From: Pseudomonadota bacterium
Lineage (GTDB): Bacteria; Myxococcota_A; Polyangia; Haliangiales; Haliangiaceae
DNA length: 39,660 bases
Direction of reading: 5' to 3'
Assembly: GCA_022360315.1 (NCBI GenBank)
Contig: JAKSDA010000246.1
Span: 1 to 39,660, forward strand
The notes under the pieces are model-generated. The model did not search any database and had not been told where the DNA came from. It saw only the letters and a list, made by a program, of their open reading frames with translations. Position 1 is the stretch's first letter; each line of letters starts with the position of its first letter. Shown one piece after another: positions 1 through 7,218 of the stretch. The translations under genes were made by a program, and so were the position numbers.

Positions 1-359
1 CCATGGCCTCTGGTACCTATGAGTGGTTAGTTGGCGTGTGGGGCAGCGGGCCGAACAACGTCTTTGCTGTCGGCGATTTTGGCACGGTGCTGCACTACAA
101 CGGGACATCCTGGCAGGCCATGGCCTCTGGCACCTCTGCGTGGTTAGAGGGCGTGTGGGGCAGCGGGCCGGACAACGTCTTTGCTGTCGGCGAATCGGGC
201 ACGGTTCTGCATCCCGACGGCCATGGCTGGCTTCCGGTAAATCGCCCCGGCGGCGAACCGCATGCGTTTCGTGCGATCAGTTCTCCGCGGAAAGGGCTCT
301 TCTTCATCGTCGGGGAGACCATGATCCGCGTTCGCTATACCCGACCCGATCGCGGATGA
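1..359 (+). CDS. WGSG-repeat (beta-propeller-like) protein, 3' end only
   Basis: Only the C-terminal part is in the window; the reading frame is open to the left edge, so the true start lies outside. The protein contains two 39-residue repeats of the form WGSGPNNVFAVGDFGTVLHY; at DNA level this is a 117-bp direct repeat (CCATGGCCTCTGG begins at 1 and again at 118). Repeats of this kind are common in large secreted or cell-surface proteins of myxobacteria and related groups and probably form beta-propeller blades. After the second repeat come about 45 residues without the motif and a TGA stop. No catalytic residues are visible and no specific function can be given. A worn single copy of the same repeat occurs at 3079-3162, beyond the transposon graveyard. 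Confidence 0.75.
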   Translation, partial: MASGTYEWLVGVWGSGPNNVFAVGDFGTVLHYNGTSWQAMASGTSAWLEGVWGSGPDNVFAVGESGTVLHPDGHGWLPVNRPGGEPHAFRAISSPRKGLFFIVGETMIRVRYTRPDRG

Positions 360-554
360 AGAGCGGGGACGGTGTAAGCTTTTCAACTTGGGTCCTATGT
401 CGGTTGAGATACCGGGCGCGACGCACGAAGGATCGGGCAGCTGCACCAATGTAGGCAACCCGACCCACCAAGCAGAGCGTACACCGTACCCGAAGCCTGT
501 CAGGCAAAGGCAATAGTCAACGACTTGGAAGCGGTTCGCTGCGGGTTACGGGCC
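360..554. other. Intergenic stretch, nothing convincing
   Basis: No credible gene, promoter or terminator was seen between the WGSG-repeat gene and the palindrome array. A short minus-strand reading frame here vaguely resembles a GIY-YIG segment but is too weak to annotate. Confidence 0.5.
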
Positions 555-696
555 ATCGTGATCACCGAATCCGATTCATCGTGATCACTGATTCCAGCAT
601 CGTGATCACCTGTTCCAGCATCGTGATCACCGATTCCGGCCATCGTGATCACCGATTCCAGCATCGTGATCACTGAATCCGATGCAACGTGATCAC
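555..696. repeat. Array of seven GTGATCAC palindromes, 21-23 bp period
   Basis: The 8-bp perfect palindrome GTGATCAC occurs at 558, 581, 602, 623, 645, 666 and 689. The unit is about CATCGTGATCACCGATTCCAG, with spacer variation of one or two bases. Spacing of 21-23 bp is about two helical turns, so bound proteins would lie on one face of the DNA. The array sits about 120 bp before the istA remnant in the same orientation. IS21-family elements are known to carry multiple terminal repeats bound by their transposase, so this is most simply the left end of a dead IS21-like element; seven copies is unusually many. An eighth imperfect copy (GTGATCAG) is at 721. Confidence 0.85.
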
Positions 697-818
697 GCCG
701 GGAGCCTCACGAGCAAACGGGTGATCAGAGTCGTCGGTAATTGTCCTGGCCGGCGGAGGTGAGCGGAAAGCAGCGGCGTTGGTTGGATAGGAGCTGTCTC
801 CTCCGCCACGGAGGAACG

Positions 819-1170
819 ATGGCAACGGAACGACTAGCAATGCGAAAAGTACGGGAGATACTGCGACTGAAATGGGTGCTTGGAAAGAGCCACCGAGAGA
901 CGGCCAAAAGCCTGGATATAAGCGCAGGCACGGTTGGAAAGACCGTGAGTCGAGCTCGCGGTGCTGGCTTGGACTGGGCGCAAGTAGAGCAACTTGGCGA
1001 CGAGGAGCTGGAAACGCGGCTATTCGGCATGGCGCGACGCCGGGGCGGAAAACGACCGATGCCGGACCTGGCGAAAATCGACCTGGAGCTGCGCAGGACC
1101 GGCGTAACACTGGAGCTTTTGCACCTGGAGTACCTGCAGGCGCATCCCGAAGGGTACAGCTACTCGACGT
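819..1170 (+). pseudogene. istA: istA remnant (IS21-family transposase, N-terminal part)
   Basis: The frame opens with ATG at 819 after a good ribosome-binding site (GGAGG about 6 nt upstream). It encodes a helix-turn-helix segment with the IstA-like stretches LKWVLGKSHRETAKSLDIS and TVGKTVSRARGAGLDW, then the typical LEYLQAHPEGYSYS region. IstA proteins are about 400-500 residues with a DDE integrase core; here similarity stops after about 117 residues at YSYST, before the catalytic core, and the frame runs into a Tn3-type fragment. The gene is therefore truncated and cannot make active transposase. It was probably the first gene of an IS21 element that included the palindrome array upstream and the istB remnant downstream. 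Confidence 0.85.
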
Positions 1171-1177
1171 TGAGATG

Positions 1178-1330
1178 TCCCAAGTCATCCAACGAGCCGA
1201 CCCGAACGGTAACCGTATCGATCTGTCTCTGCTCCGACATGTGAGCCCGATCGAGTGGGACAACGTTGTCCTCTACGGTCAGTACGTCCGCGATCAGCGG
1301 TTGATTCGGCCACCCGGCTCGCATCCATAA
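1178..1330 (+). pseudogene. Tn3-family transposase remnant (C-terminal end)
   Basis: In the frame that ends at 1330 the translation reads IDLSLLRHVSPIEWDNVVLY followed by GQYVRDQRLIRP and a stop. This resembles the extreme C-terminus of Tn3-family TnpA proteins (a 'lSPl.weHinl.GdY' type motif). Nothing upstream in this frame continues the transposase, because the preceding DNA is istA in another frame. It is thus a scrap of about 45-50 codons, apparently spliced into the IS21 element by recombination. The family call comes from memory of the C-terminal motif and needs a profile search. Confidence 0.6.
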
Positions 1331-1417
1331 CGACAAGTCGGCGTGCATTCGGCCATAGCTCCTCGAATTTGGCCTTGGGGTGCATTTCTACATCAATGTG
1401 GTCGGTACCCCAGTAAG

Positions 1418-1708
1418 GATATCGCAACGCTGAGCTTCGATGAGCAGTTCGGCCTTCTCGTCGCCGCTGAGTACCTACACCGTGAGAATCGCAGACTGCA
1501 GCGTCGTCTCTCCGAGGCCAAACTACGTCAAAGTCAGGCGTGCATCGAAGATTTCGATCAACCTGCCAAACGCGGTATCGACAAATTAGTGGTTCAAAAA
1601 CTGGCCACCTGCCAGTGGATCGCCGATCATCTCAACGTGGTCATTACGGGACCAACAGGCCTGGGCAAGACGTACTTGGCCTCTGCCCTCGGACAACGGG
1701 CTTGTCGC
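1418..1708 (+). pseudogene. istB: istB remnant (IS21-family AAA helper ATPase)
   Basis: Codons from 1418 encode an IstB-like N-terminal region (EQFGLLVAAEYLHRENRRLQ, then RLSEAKLRQSQACIEDFDQP, RGIDKLVV) and an intact Walker A motif GPTGLGKT followed by YLASALGQRACR. IstB is normally about 250 residues; the usual N-terminal 20 or so residues and everything after Walker A (Walker B, sensor, arginine finger) are missing. Similarity stops sharply at 1708, where DNA of unknown origin joins. The gene is non-functional. With the istA remnant it documents an old IS21 insertion broken by later events. Confidence 0.85.
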
Positions 1709-1714
1709 TTCAGG

Positions 1715-1775
1715 CGCGCCCAAGTGCCCAGTTTTGCTGACCCCGACCCCCAGAATGTACCCAAAATGCCCCCTC
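1715..1775. other. Possible end of another insertion sequence
   Basis: Immediately after the istB break there is a run of C-rich direct motifs (CAGTTTTGCTGACCCC, then GACCCCCAGAATGTACCC). Their reverse complement reads like the repeated GGGGGTCAG/GGGTACATT ends seen in some insertion sequences. No matching partner end was found in the window, so this is only a suggestion for the junction. Confidence 0.25.
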
Positions 1776-1956
1776 TCGTTTCAAAGTCGAGCGTGACACG
1801 ACATCAACACCGGATATCGGACTGTACTTTACCGCCCGGCGAAAGCGAGTCTGGCGGTACAGCTGCACGTTCGCCCAGGTGATCGCCGCGATGATCGTGG
1901 TACAGCGCGGCTCGATAACAGATTCAGGTCTAGTGCAAGCACTGAATATCCGCCGT

Positions 1957-1999
1957 AGAATCAGAGTCAGAATCAAAGTTTGAATCTGACTCTGATTCT
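1957..1999. repeat. 43-nt near-perfect palindrome
   Basis: Arms AGAATCAGAGTCAGA (1957-1971) and TCTGACTCTGATTCT (1985-1999) are perfectly complementary over 15 bp. An A/A mismatch follows, then TCAAA/TTTGA around a central G at 1978. The palindrome could extrude as a cruciform or form a long RNA hairpin. It is AT-richer than its surroundings and lies where the IS debris ends. No run of T follows, so a classical terminator is not favoured. Confidence 0.9.
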
Positions 2000-2969
2000 G
2001 GTTTGGAATACTCCTTTATCCCCGCCTTCTGCACAGTCGAGACATCCAGACGTGTCGGCGCGGATGATTCAGTAGGTTGCTCCGGCATAGTGTCCGAATT
2101 CTGTTACACCGATATTGGCGAGATGGCCTACGTTTTATTTGCCCGAAATAATGCGTCCGAGCTCTACAGCTATCGAGACAGGTGAGAATGGGTACGAGCA
2201 GGCATGACCGTGCGACGGCAACGATTGCAGGAGACAGGAGATTGCATTGAATAATCTATTGTCATCGATGGTGAGTTTCGCGATGATGACGTTTCGTGAT
2301 GGGAGCGAGTGCACTCCACATAACGGGGATGAGCGATGCAGTCGACTCGATGATGTGCCAGGGCGATCGCAGTAACCCCACTGCAAAAATCCAACGAGCT
2401 GCGTATCTCGCCACCCGGTCAGACACAATGCTAAATCTCGGTGAGTGAATCATGGGTACCCTGCTAGATCGCCTCAACATGTCGTCCTGGCCCAATACCG
2501 GCATGGGCGCTCTCGGCAGATCGACGGCTGCTATCATACCGGGCGGTACAGAGTCGCATGATGTTTGCGAGGCCCCGAGCGACACTCGCAACGGGTATTC
2601 GGGGTCTTTCACGGCTCGATCGAACGAGCCGTACGCCGAGGCATCCGGGCACGCCGGCGGCGGACGAGCTACTTCGTCCGGGCATTGGTCCAGTCCACAG
2701 CCTGCCGAGATGCACCTAGCGACAATAGGCCAGAAACATCTCGATCAAGGCAGACAGCTGTCTCGGCAATCCCGAGCGGCGAATGGGTCTGCGTACCATC
2801 GAATAGCTGGCCGCGGAGCCACTCCACTGGACAAGAACTCGGTTTTGCATTCCTTGCCGGGACGTCTTGCCGACAGTGGTGACCGCTCGAAAGGTCGCAA
2901 CACGAATCGGAGTGGCGAAGCAGCTAACTCGTTCGACAGTACGATCCGGCCGCCCGGCTGGCTGTCGCC
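2000..2969. other. About 1 kb without a credible gene
   Basis: Short overlapping reading frames exist on both strands, but none has a ribosome-binding site, recognisable motif or the codon bias of the genes further right. The stretch is less GC-rich at its left end. It reads as decayed or foreign DNA continuing the IS graveyard. Confidence 0.6.
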
Positions 2970-3041
2970 CTAGCAGCGTCCGCCGGAGGGCTTTGCCCAA
3001 TCATGGTAGCGGCGTTCGAGATTTTTCCCGAACGCTGCTAG
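2970..3041. repeat. Dispersed inverted-repeat element, copy 1
   Basis: A 72-bp element is bounded by perfect 10-bp terminal inverted repeats CTAGCAGCGT (2970-2979) and ACGCTGCTAG (3032-3041). Inside are two further perfect hairpins: GGGC-TTT-GCCC (2988-2998) and GCGTTCG/CGAACGC (3012-3018 with 3029-3035). Positions 2978-3041 are closely matched, in reverse orientation, by 38049-38110. The structure is that of a REP-like or MITE-like non-coding element. It carries no gene. Confidence 0.85.
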
Positions 3042-3078
3042 GCCATTCCTGGCAAAAATGCCCGCCCCTGTGGCAACC

Positions 3079-3162
3079 GGGTTGATCGGGATGTGGGGCA
3101 GCGCTCCTGGCGACGGTGTCGCGGTCGGCCAGGCCGACGCGATGCTGCACTGCGGCGGCTCG
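3079..3162 (+). pseudogene. Fossil WGSG repeat
   Basis: In the frame that later becomes the SoxC-like gene, codons from 3079 read GLIGMWGSAPGDGVAVGQAD and then AMLHCGG. Beside the intact repeat at the left edge (WGSGPNNVFAVG...TVLHYNG) the pattern W-G-S-x-P-x-x-x-x-A-V-G...LH-x-G is clear but worn. It is one isolated repeat without a gene around it, so it is read as a relic. It may also be mistaken for an N-terminal extension of the downstream gene. Confidence 0.5.
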
Positions 3163-3204
3163 CGAGTTGTCACCAGCGGAGGAGAAACGGTATCCTGCGC
3201 AACG

Positions 3205-4482
3205 ATGACCAAGAAACCATCTCCTTCCCCGTCCGCGCCGGCAGTATCACGCCGGCGCATGCTCAAAGCCGGGCTCGTCGCTGCCGGGTCGACGTCAATG
3301 GTCGCAATGGCCGCACACGGAGACTCCAAGAAGGTGATCCGTCCACTCGACGTGCCGCCCTGGACCAAATCCGAGGGTCGAAATACCGGGGCGGCGTATG
3401 GCCTGCCTTCGCGCTACGAAAAGCACGTCGGCCGCATGCTCACCAAAAACAGCCCGACCAAGACCGCTTCGTGGAGCTTTACACCGATCGGTGATTTGCA
3501 CGGCATGGTCACGCCCAACGGCCTGATCTTCGAACGCCACCACGCCGGCATTCCCGACATCGATCCAGCCAAACACCGCCTGGTGGTTCACGGCGATGTC
3601 GACCAATCGCTCATGTTCACCATGAACGACCTCAAACGCTTCCCGGCCGTGTCGCGTTTCTACTTTCTCGAGTGTTCGGGCAACACATACATGGAGTGGC
3701 GCCAGCCGACCGGCGGTACCGTGCAGTGGACCCACGGACTGATCAGCTGTTGCCAGTGGACCGGCGTACCCCTGGCCAGTATCTTGCGCGAGGCCGGAAT
3801 GAAGCCGTCGGCCAGGTGGTTGCTGGCCGAGGGCGCCGACGGAGCAGCCATGACCCGCAGCATCCCGGTGAGCAAGGCCATGGACGACGTCCTTGTGGTC
3901 TACGCACAGAACGGCGAGATGCTGCGTCCCGAGCACGGCTATCCCCTGCGCCTGATCGTTCCCGGCTGGGAGGGCAACGTCAACGTCAAGTGGCTGCGCC
4001 GCATCAAGCTCGCCGACAAGCCGTTTCACACCCGCCAAGAAACCTCCAAATATACCGACCTGCAGGCCGACGGCCGGGCTCGCCAGTTCTCTTTCCTCAT
4101 GGAAGCCAAGTCGGTCATCACCACCCCGTCGGTCGGCCAACGCCTCGATTCGCGCGGTTTCTACGAGATCCGTGGCCTGGCCTGGTCGGGCCTCGGCCGC
4201 ATCGCCCGGGTCGATGTATCGCTCGACGGCGGCCGCAACTGGCAACCCGCCCAGCTCGACGAACCGGTCTTGCCCAAATGCCTGACCGTATTTCGAATGC
4301 CGTGGCGCTGGAACGGCGATCGCACCGCGATCATGAGCCGCGCCATCGACGAAACCGGATACGTGCAGCCGACCAGAAAGCAGATCGTCGCAGCGCGCGG
4401 CAACAACTTCTGGAACCACTACAATGGCATTCAGGCCTGGCAAGTCGAAACGGATGGGACGGTCACCAATGTACCCGCATAA
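3205..4482 (+). CDS. soxC: SoxC-like sulfite dehydrogenase molybdopterin subunit
   Basis: This 425-residue protein belongs to the sulfite oxidase/SoxC molybdopterin family. It starts with a twin-arginine signal (SRRRMLKAG, residues 15-23) for export of the folded cofactor protein to the periplasm. The Mo-ligating cysteine is in FLECSGNT (Cys157). A dimerisation-type domain follows (DVSLDGGRNW) and the SoxC-typical WNHYNGIQAW lies near the end. SoxC with the cytochrome SoxD oxidises protein-bound sulfane sulfur or sulfite-level sulfur. The frame is open upstream to 3058, but that part translates a fossil WGSG repeat. ATG 3205 is preferred because it puts the Tat signal at the N-terminus; a GGAGGAG at 3178 is rather far upstream (20 nt). 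It overlaps the cytochrome gene by 14 bp. No soxXA, soxYZ or soxB is visible, so a stand-alone sulfite dehydrogenase (SorA-like) role is also possible. Confidence 0.85.
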   Translation: MTKKPSPSPSAPAVSRRRMLKAGLVAAGSTSMVAMAAHGDSKKVIRPLDVPPWTKSEGRNTGAAYGLPSRYEKHVGRMLTKNSPTKTASWSFTPIGDLHGMVTPNGLIFERHHAGIPDIDPAKHRLVVHGDVDQSLMFTMNDLKRFPAVSRFYFLECSGNTYMEWRQPTGGTVQWTHGLISCCQWTGVPLASILREAGMKPSARWLLAEGADGAAMTRSIPVSKAMDDVLVVYAQNGEMLRPEHGYPLRLIVPGWEGNVNVKWLRRIKLADKPFHTRQETSKYTDLQADGRARQFSFLMEAKSVITTPSVGQRLDSRGFYEIRGLAWSGLGRIARVDVSLDGGRNWQPAQLDEPVLPKCLTVFRMPWRWNGDRTAIMSRAIDETGYVQPTRKQIVAARGNNFWNHYNGIQAWQVETDGTVTNVPA

Positions 4483-5203
4483 TAACCAACCGACCGCGGC
4501 AGCACTGGTCGTAACGCTCTTCTTGCCGCTCTTTTCGCTTGTCCTGCTCACCCTGGCATGTGGCCAGAAAACCGACGATCAAAACGCGACAGAAAAGCAA
4601 GACAAAGCCGGGGCAGAGGCGCAAGAGCAATCCTCGCCCAAGCCGGCCCCGGCCACTGGCGCGGGCCAGGCCAGGCCAACCGCCCCGACCAGGACTCCCG
4701 GTGTGTCCGGTGAGCGCCTCGGCCTGGGCACGCCGGTTGGGCCCGAGGTCTACGCGGCCTGGGATATCGACGTCATGCCCGACGGTCGCGGCCTGCCGCC
4801 GGGCAGCGGTACCGCCAAAAAGGGCGCCAAGCTGTACAAGAAGTACTGCGTGGCCTGTCACGGCGCGACCGGAAAGGAAGGGCCCATGGACAAGCTGGTT
4901 GGCGGAATCGGCTCGCTGGCCACTGCGTCTCCGCTCCAAACCGTGGGCAGCTACTGGCCTTATGCCACCACGCTGTTCGACTATCTCCGCCGCTCCATGC
5001 CCATGCAGGCACCACAGACCCTCAGCAACGACGAGATCTACTCCCTGACCGGGTACGTGCTTTTCCTCAACGAGATTGTCGGCGAGGACGAAGTCATGAA
5101 CTCGACCAGCGTCGCCGCGGTGAAAATGCCCAACCGCAATGGCTTCATCACGGCCGATTCACGTCCGGATACAGCCAATGACGCTTGCATGAACGATTGC
5201 TGA
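4469..5203 (+). CDS. soxD: SoxD-like c-type cytochrome, electron acceptor of the SoxC partner
   Basis: The 244-residue product has an N-terminal hydrophobic segment (about residues 8-28) ending in LTLACG, which may be an atypical lipobox or an ordinary signal anchor. A low-complexity Pro/Ala/Gln linker to about residue 75 follows. Then comes a class I cytochrome c domain with one haem-binding CVACH (Cys127, Cys130, His131) and a likely axial Met in SMPMQAP. The start at 4469 lies inside the end of the SoxC-like gene (14-bp overlap), implying translational coupling; an in-frame ATG at 4424 would give 15 more residues before the membrane segment and is less likely. It would take electrons from the molybdopterin subunit and pass them to the respiratory chain at the outer face of the inner membrane. 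SoxD in model organisms often has two haem domains; here only one motif is seen, closer to a SorB-type cytochrome. Confidence 0.8.
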   Translation: MYPHNNQPTAAALVVTLFLPLFSLVLLTLACGQKTDDQNATEKQDKAGAEAQEQSSPKPAPATGAGQARPTAPTRTPGVSGERLGLGTPVGPEVYAAWDIDVMPDGRGLPPGSGTAKKGAKLYKKYCVACHGATGKEGPMDKLVGGIGSLATASPLQTVGSYWPYATTLFDYLRRSMPMQAPQTLSNDEIYSLTGYVLFLNEIVGEDEVMNSTSVAAVKMPNRNGFITADSRPDTANDACMNDC

Positions 5204-5314
5204 ACGGCATATAGGTATTCACTCCTACAGTTGGCGGCCGGCAGCGGCAACTTCGGTGCGACAGTGTAGTGAGAAACCCGGCCTGGAGTTCTGTGGACCG
5301 GCTACCATGAGTCC

Positions 5315-7198
5315 ATGGGCTGTCGTTCATTTGTCCTGGCTATTGCGAGCCTCGGTCTGATCTGGTCGTCGGCATGCCTGCGCGACAGGGTCAAGGCCGA
5401 GCAGAGCAAATACGCCGAGCGCCACACGCCCCGTCGTCTCCAGGCTCGTGGTACGTTCAAGGGCGAAAGCCGCGCAGTGAAACTGCGTGTCTACGCCGAT
5501 CACGATTATCGGGCGCAGTCTCGCCGCTGGCGGGAGCAGTTCGAGGCCAACCTCGATCTCGCCAATCAACTGCTCATTCCCGAACTCGGTATCCGCCTGG
5601 AAGCGATCGACTATGAAGAGTGGACCCGGCAGGCGCCCAACGACAAGATGGACCCGATCCTCGTCGAACTCGAGGGACTGGACGCGGCTGCTGACGTCGA
5701 TCTGGTCGTGGGTCTGATCTCGTCGCTGCCGATGGTCACCGCATCCATACGCGACCTGGGCCGGGCGCGGTACATGGGGCGGCACCTGATTGTGCGCGGC
5801 TTCAACGACCTGGTCGAGTACAGGGCGTTTACCAAGCGGCTCAACCGCCTGGATGAGGAGTACCGCAGAAACTTCTTTCTCGCCCGCAAACAGCACAAGC
5901 AGACCACAGTGCTGCTCCACGAGTTCGCTCACACCATGGGCGCCATGCACGTCAGCAGCAAGATCACATCGATCATGAGCCCGTTCTACAGCTACCAGGT
6001 GGCCGGCTTTACGCCGCAGAGCGCGGCCGTACTGCGCATCGTCGCAGCGGCCAAGCTGGTGCCGCCTGACAAGCGCTCCTACGAAACCGAACTCCGCGCA
6101 CTTCACGACTATTTCGAGGGTACCGACCAGTGGCCGGGCTGGCCAGACGTCGAGTACCGGGAAACCCGAAAGTGGCTGCGCGAATCGATCAGCCCAGCTG
6201 CTGCCGCAGCCACGTCACCACAACCATCGGCGGATGAGGATCCGAGATCGATTCCCAAAGAGGCCGAGCAGATCTACCAGCGAGTGCAGTTTCTGACCGG
6301 CAAAGATCAGTACGACGCCGCCCTGGCCGAGCTAAAAGGGCTGCTCGACGCTTATCCCGCCCATACTCAGTTTCGCCTGCTGGCCTGTCTCATCTGGCTC
6401 GAAAAAGAAGGCCCCAAACAGAAAGCCGACGGTCATTGCCGGCGAGTCGGCGAACTCGACCCGAGCGATGCTCGAGGAGACCTCGCACTGGCTCAAAACC
6501 ACGTCAAGGCCGGCCAGCTGACCCGAGCCGCCGCCATCGTGAATGCCGTGGCCGACCGCATGGCCCAGGTCGACAAAGACAAAAAGGACCAGGTGTGGGG
6601 CCAGTTGATGTCCTTTTACCAGCAGCAGAATGCGGTCACCTGGGCCGAACAACTGGCCGCCCGGGCAGCGCCATCCGAGGCCAGTGACGCGGTGCGCAGC
6701 TGGGCCATCAGGGCCCGGCGGCGCTATAGCCTGCCGCGCAATGCCGCTCCTTTCGGCATCAACCCCGAGCGCGAAGGCGAATATCTGAGCGGCGTGCGCA
6801 CCCTGCTCAACGCGATCTATGCCGCACAATACAAAGAGGCCAGAAAAATGGCTAGAAAATTACAGCAGACGTTTCGCAACGCACCGGGAGTGCTCGCTGC
6901 GCTATGCGATCTCGAGCTGCGCAGTGGCCGGCACAGTTCGGCGCGTTCGTACTGCCAGCGGGCGCTGCGCGGCTATAGCGAGGCGTCGTGGCCGCGTTAT
7001 CTGCTCGGTATCATCGAACTCCACTACCGGCGCAATCGCGCGGGTATCAAACACCTCGAGCTCGCCATCGGCGCAGATCCCGAATTGCGACAGGCCTATC
7101 GTGCCCTGTACAAGGCGTATGCCCGGGTCAAGGACAAGAAGGCGCAAGAGCGACTCGACCAGGCCCATCGGCAGCGTTTCGGGGCTTCCATATTCTGA
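5315..7198 (+). CDS. Lipoprotein with metzincin-type zinc protease domain and TPR repeats
   Basis: This 627-residue protein starts with a hydrophobic signal ending SSAC, a probable though imperfect lipobox. Residues about 50-260 form a protease-like domain with the zinc motif HEFAHTMGAMH (His202, Glu203, His206, His212) and a Met-turn-like SIMSPF (Met221), the hallmarks of metzincin metallopeptidases (HExxHxxGxxH). A Pro/Ala linker (about 290-310) leads to a helical C-terminal half with TPR-like repeats (for example AEQIYQRVQFLTGKDQYDAA and the final LGIIELHYRRNRAGIKHLEL). Such repeats bind partner proteins. The stop is only 20 nt before the next kinase gene, so the two are probably co-transcribed. 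The substrate is unknown. The combination of an envelope protease and TPRs next to membrane and soluble kinases suggests a signalling or envelope-quality role, but that is inference. Confidence 0.75.
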   Translation: MGCRSFVLAIASLGLIWSSACLRDRVKAEQSKYAERHTPRRLQARGTFKGESRAVKLRVYADHDYRAQSRRWREQFEANLDLANQLLIPELGIRLEAIDYEEWTRQAPNDKMDPILVELEGLDAAADVDLVVGLISSLPMVTASIRDLGRARYMGRHLIVRGFNDLVEYRAFTKRLNRLDEEYRRNFFLARKQHKQTTVLLHEFAHTMGAMHVSSKITSIMSPFYSYQVAGFTPQSAAVLRIVAAAKLVPPDKRSYETELRALHDYFEGTDQWPGWPDVEYRETRKWLRESISPAAAAATSPQPSADEDPRSIPKEAEQIYQRVQFLTGKDQYDAALAELKGLLDAYPAHTQFRLLACLIWLEKEGPKQKADGHCRRVGELDPSDARGDLALAQNHVKAGQLTRAAAIVNAVADRMAQVDKDKKDQVWGQLMSFYQQQNAVTWAEQLAARAAPSEASDAVRSWAIRARRRYSLPRNAAPFGINPEREGEYLSGVRTLLNAIYAAQYKEARKMARKLQQTFRNAPGVLAALCDLELRSGRHSSARSYCQRALRGYSEASWPRYLLGIIELHYRRNRAGIKHLELAIGADPELRQAYRALYKAYARVKDKKAQERLDQAHRQRFGASIF

Positions 7199-7218
7199 TG
7201 ATAGGGTAGGCCAAGCCG

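Noticed and set aside
304..513. Minus-strand frame with RVAYIGAAARSFVRRARYL, resembling a GIY-YIG nuclease segment
   Set aside because: No GIY triplet at the right spacing, only about 40 similar residues, partly overlapping the end of the WGSG gene; probably chance or an unrecognisable relic.
1185..1427. Minus-strand frame opposite the istA/istB junction (DHIDVEMHPKAKFEELWPNA)
   Set aside because: No family recognised and no ribosome-binding site. It overlaps the Tn3-like scrap on the other strand, which has a better explanation.
2452..2973. Longest frame (173 codons) in the empty region 2000-2969
   Set aside because: No motif and no convincing ribosome-binding site; competing frames of similar length overlap it on both strands.
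3058..3204. N-terminal extension of the SoxC-like gene from ATG 3058
   Set aside because: It would bury the Tat signal 60 residues inside the protein, and it translates a fossil WGSG repeat.
3295..4551. Long minus-strand frame (418 codons) opposite soxC
   Set aside because: Antisense shadow of a high-GC gene; the plus strand has Tat, Mo-Cys and SoxC motifs.
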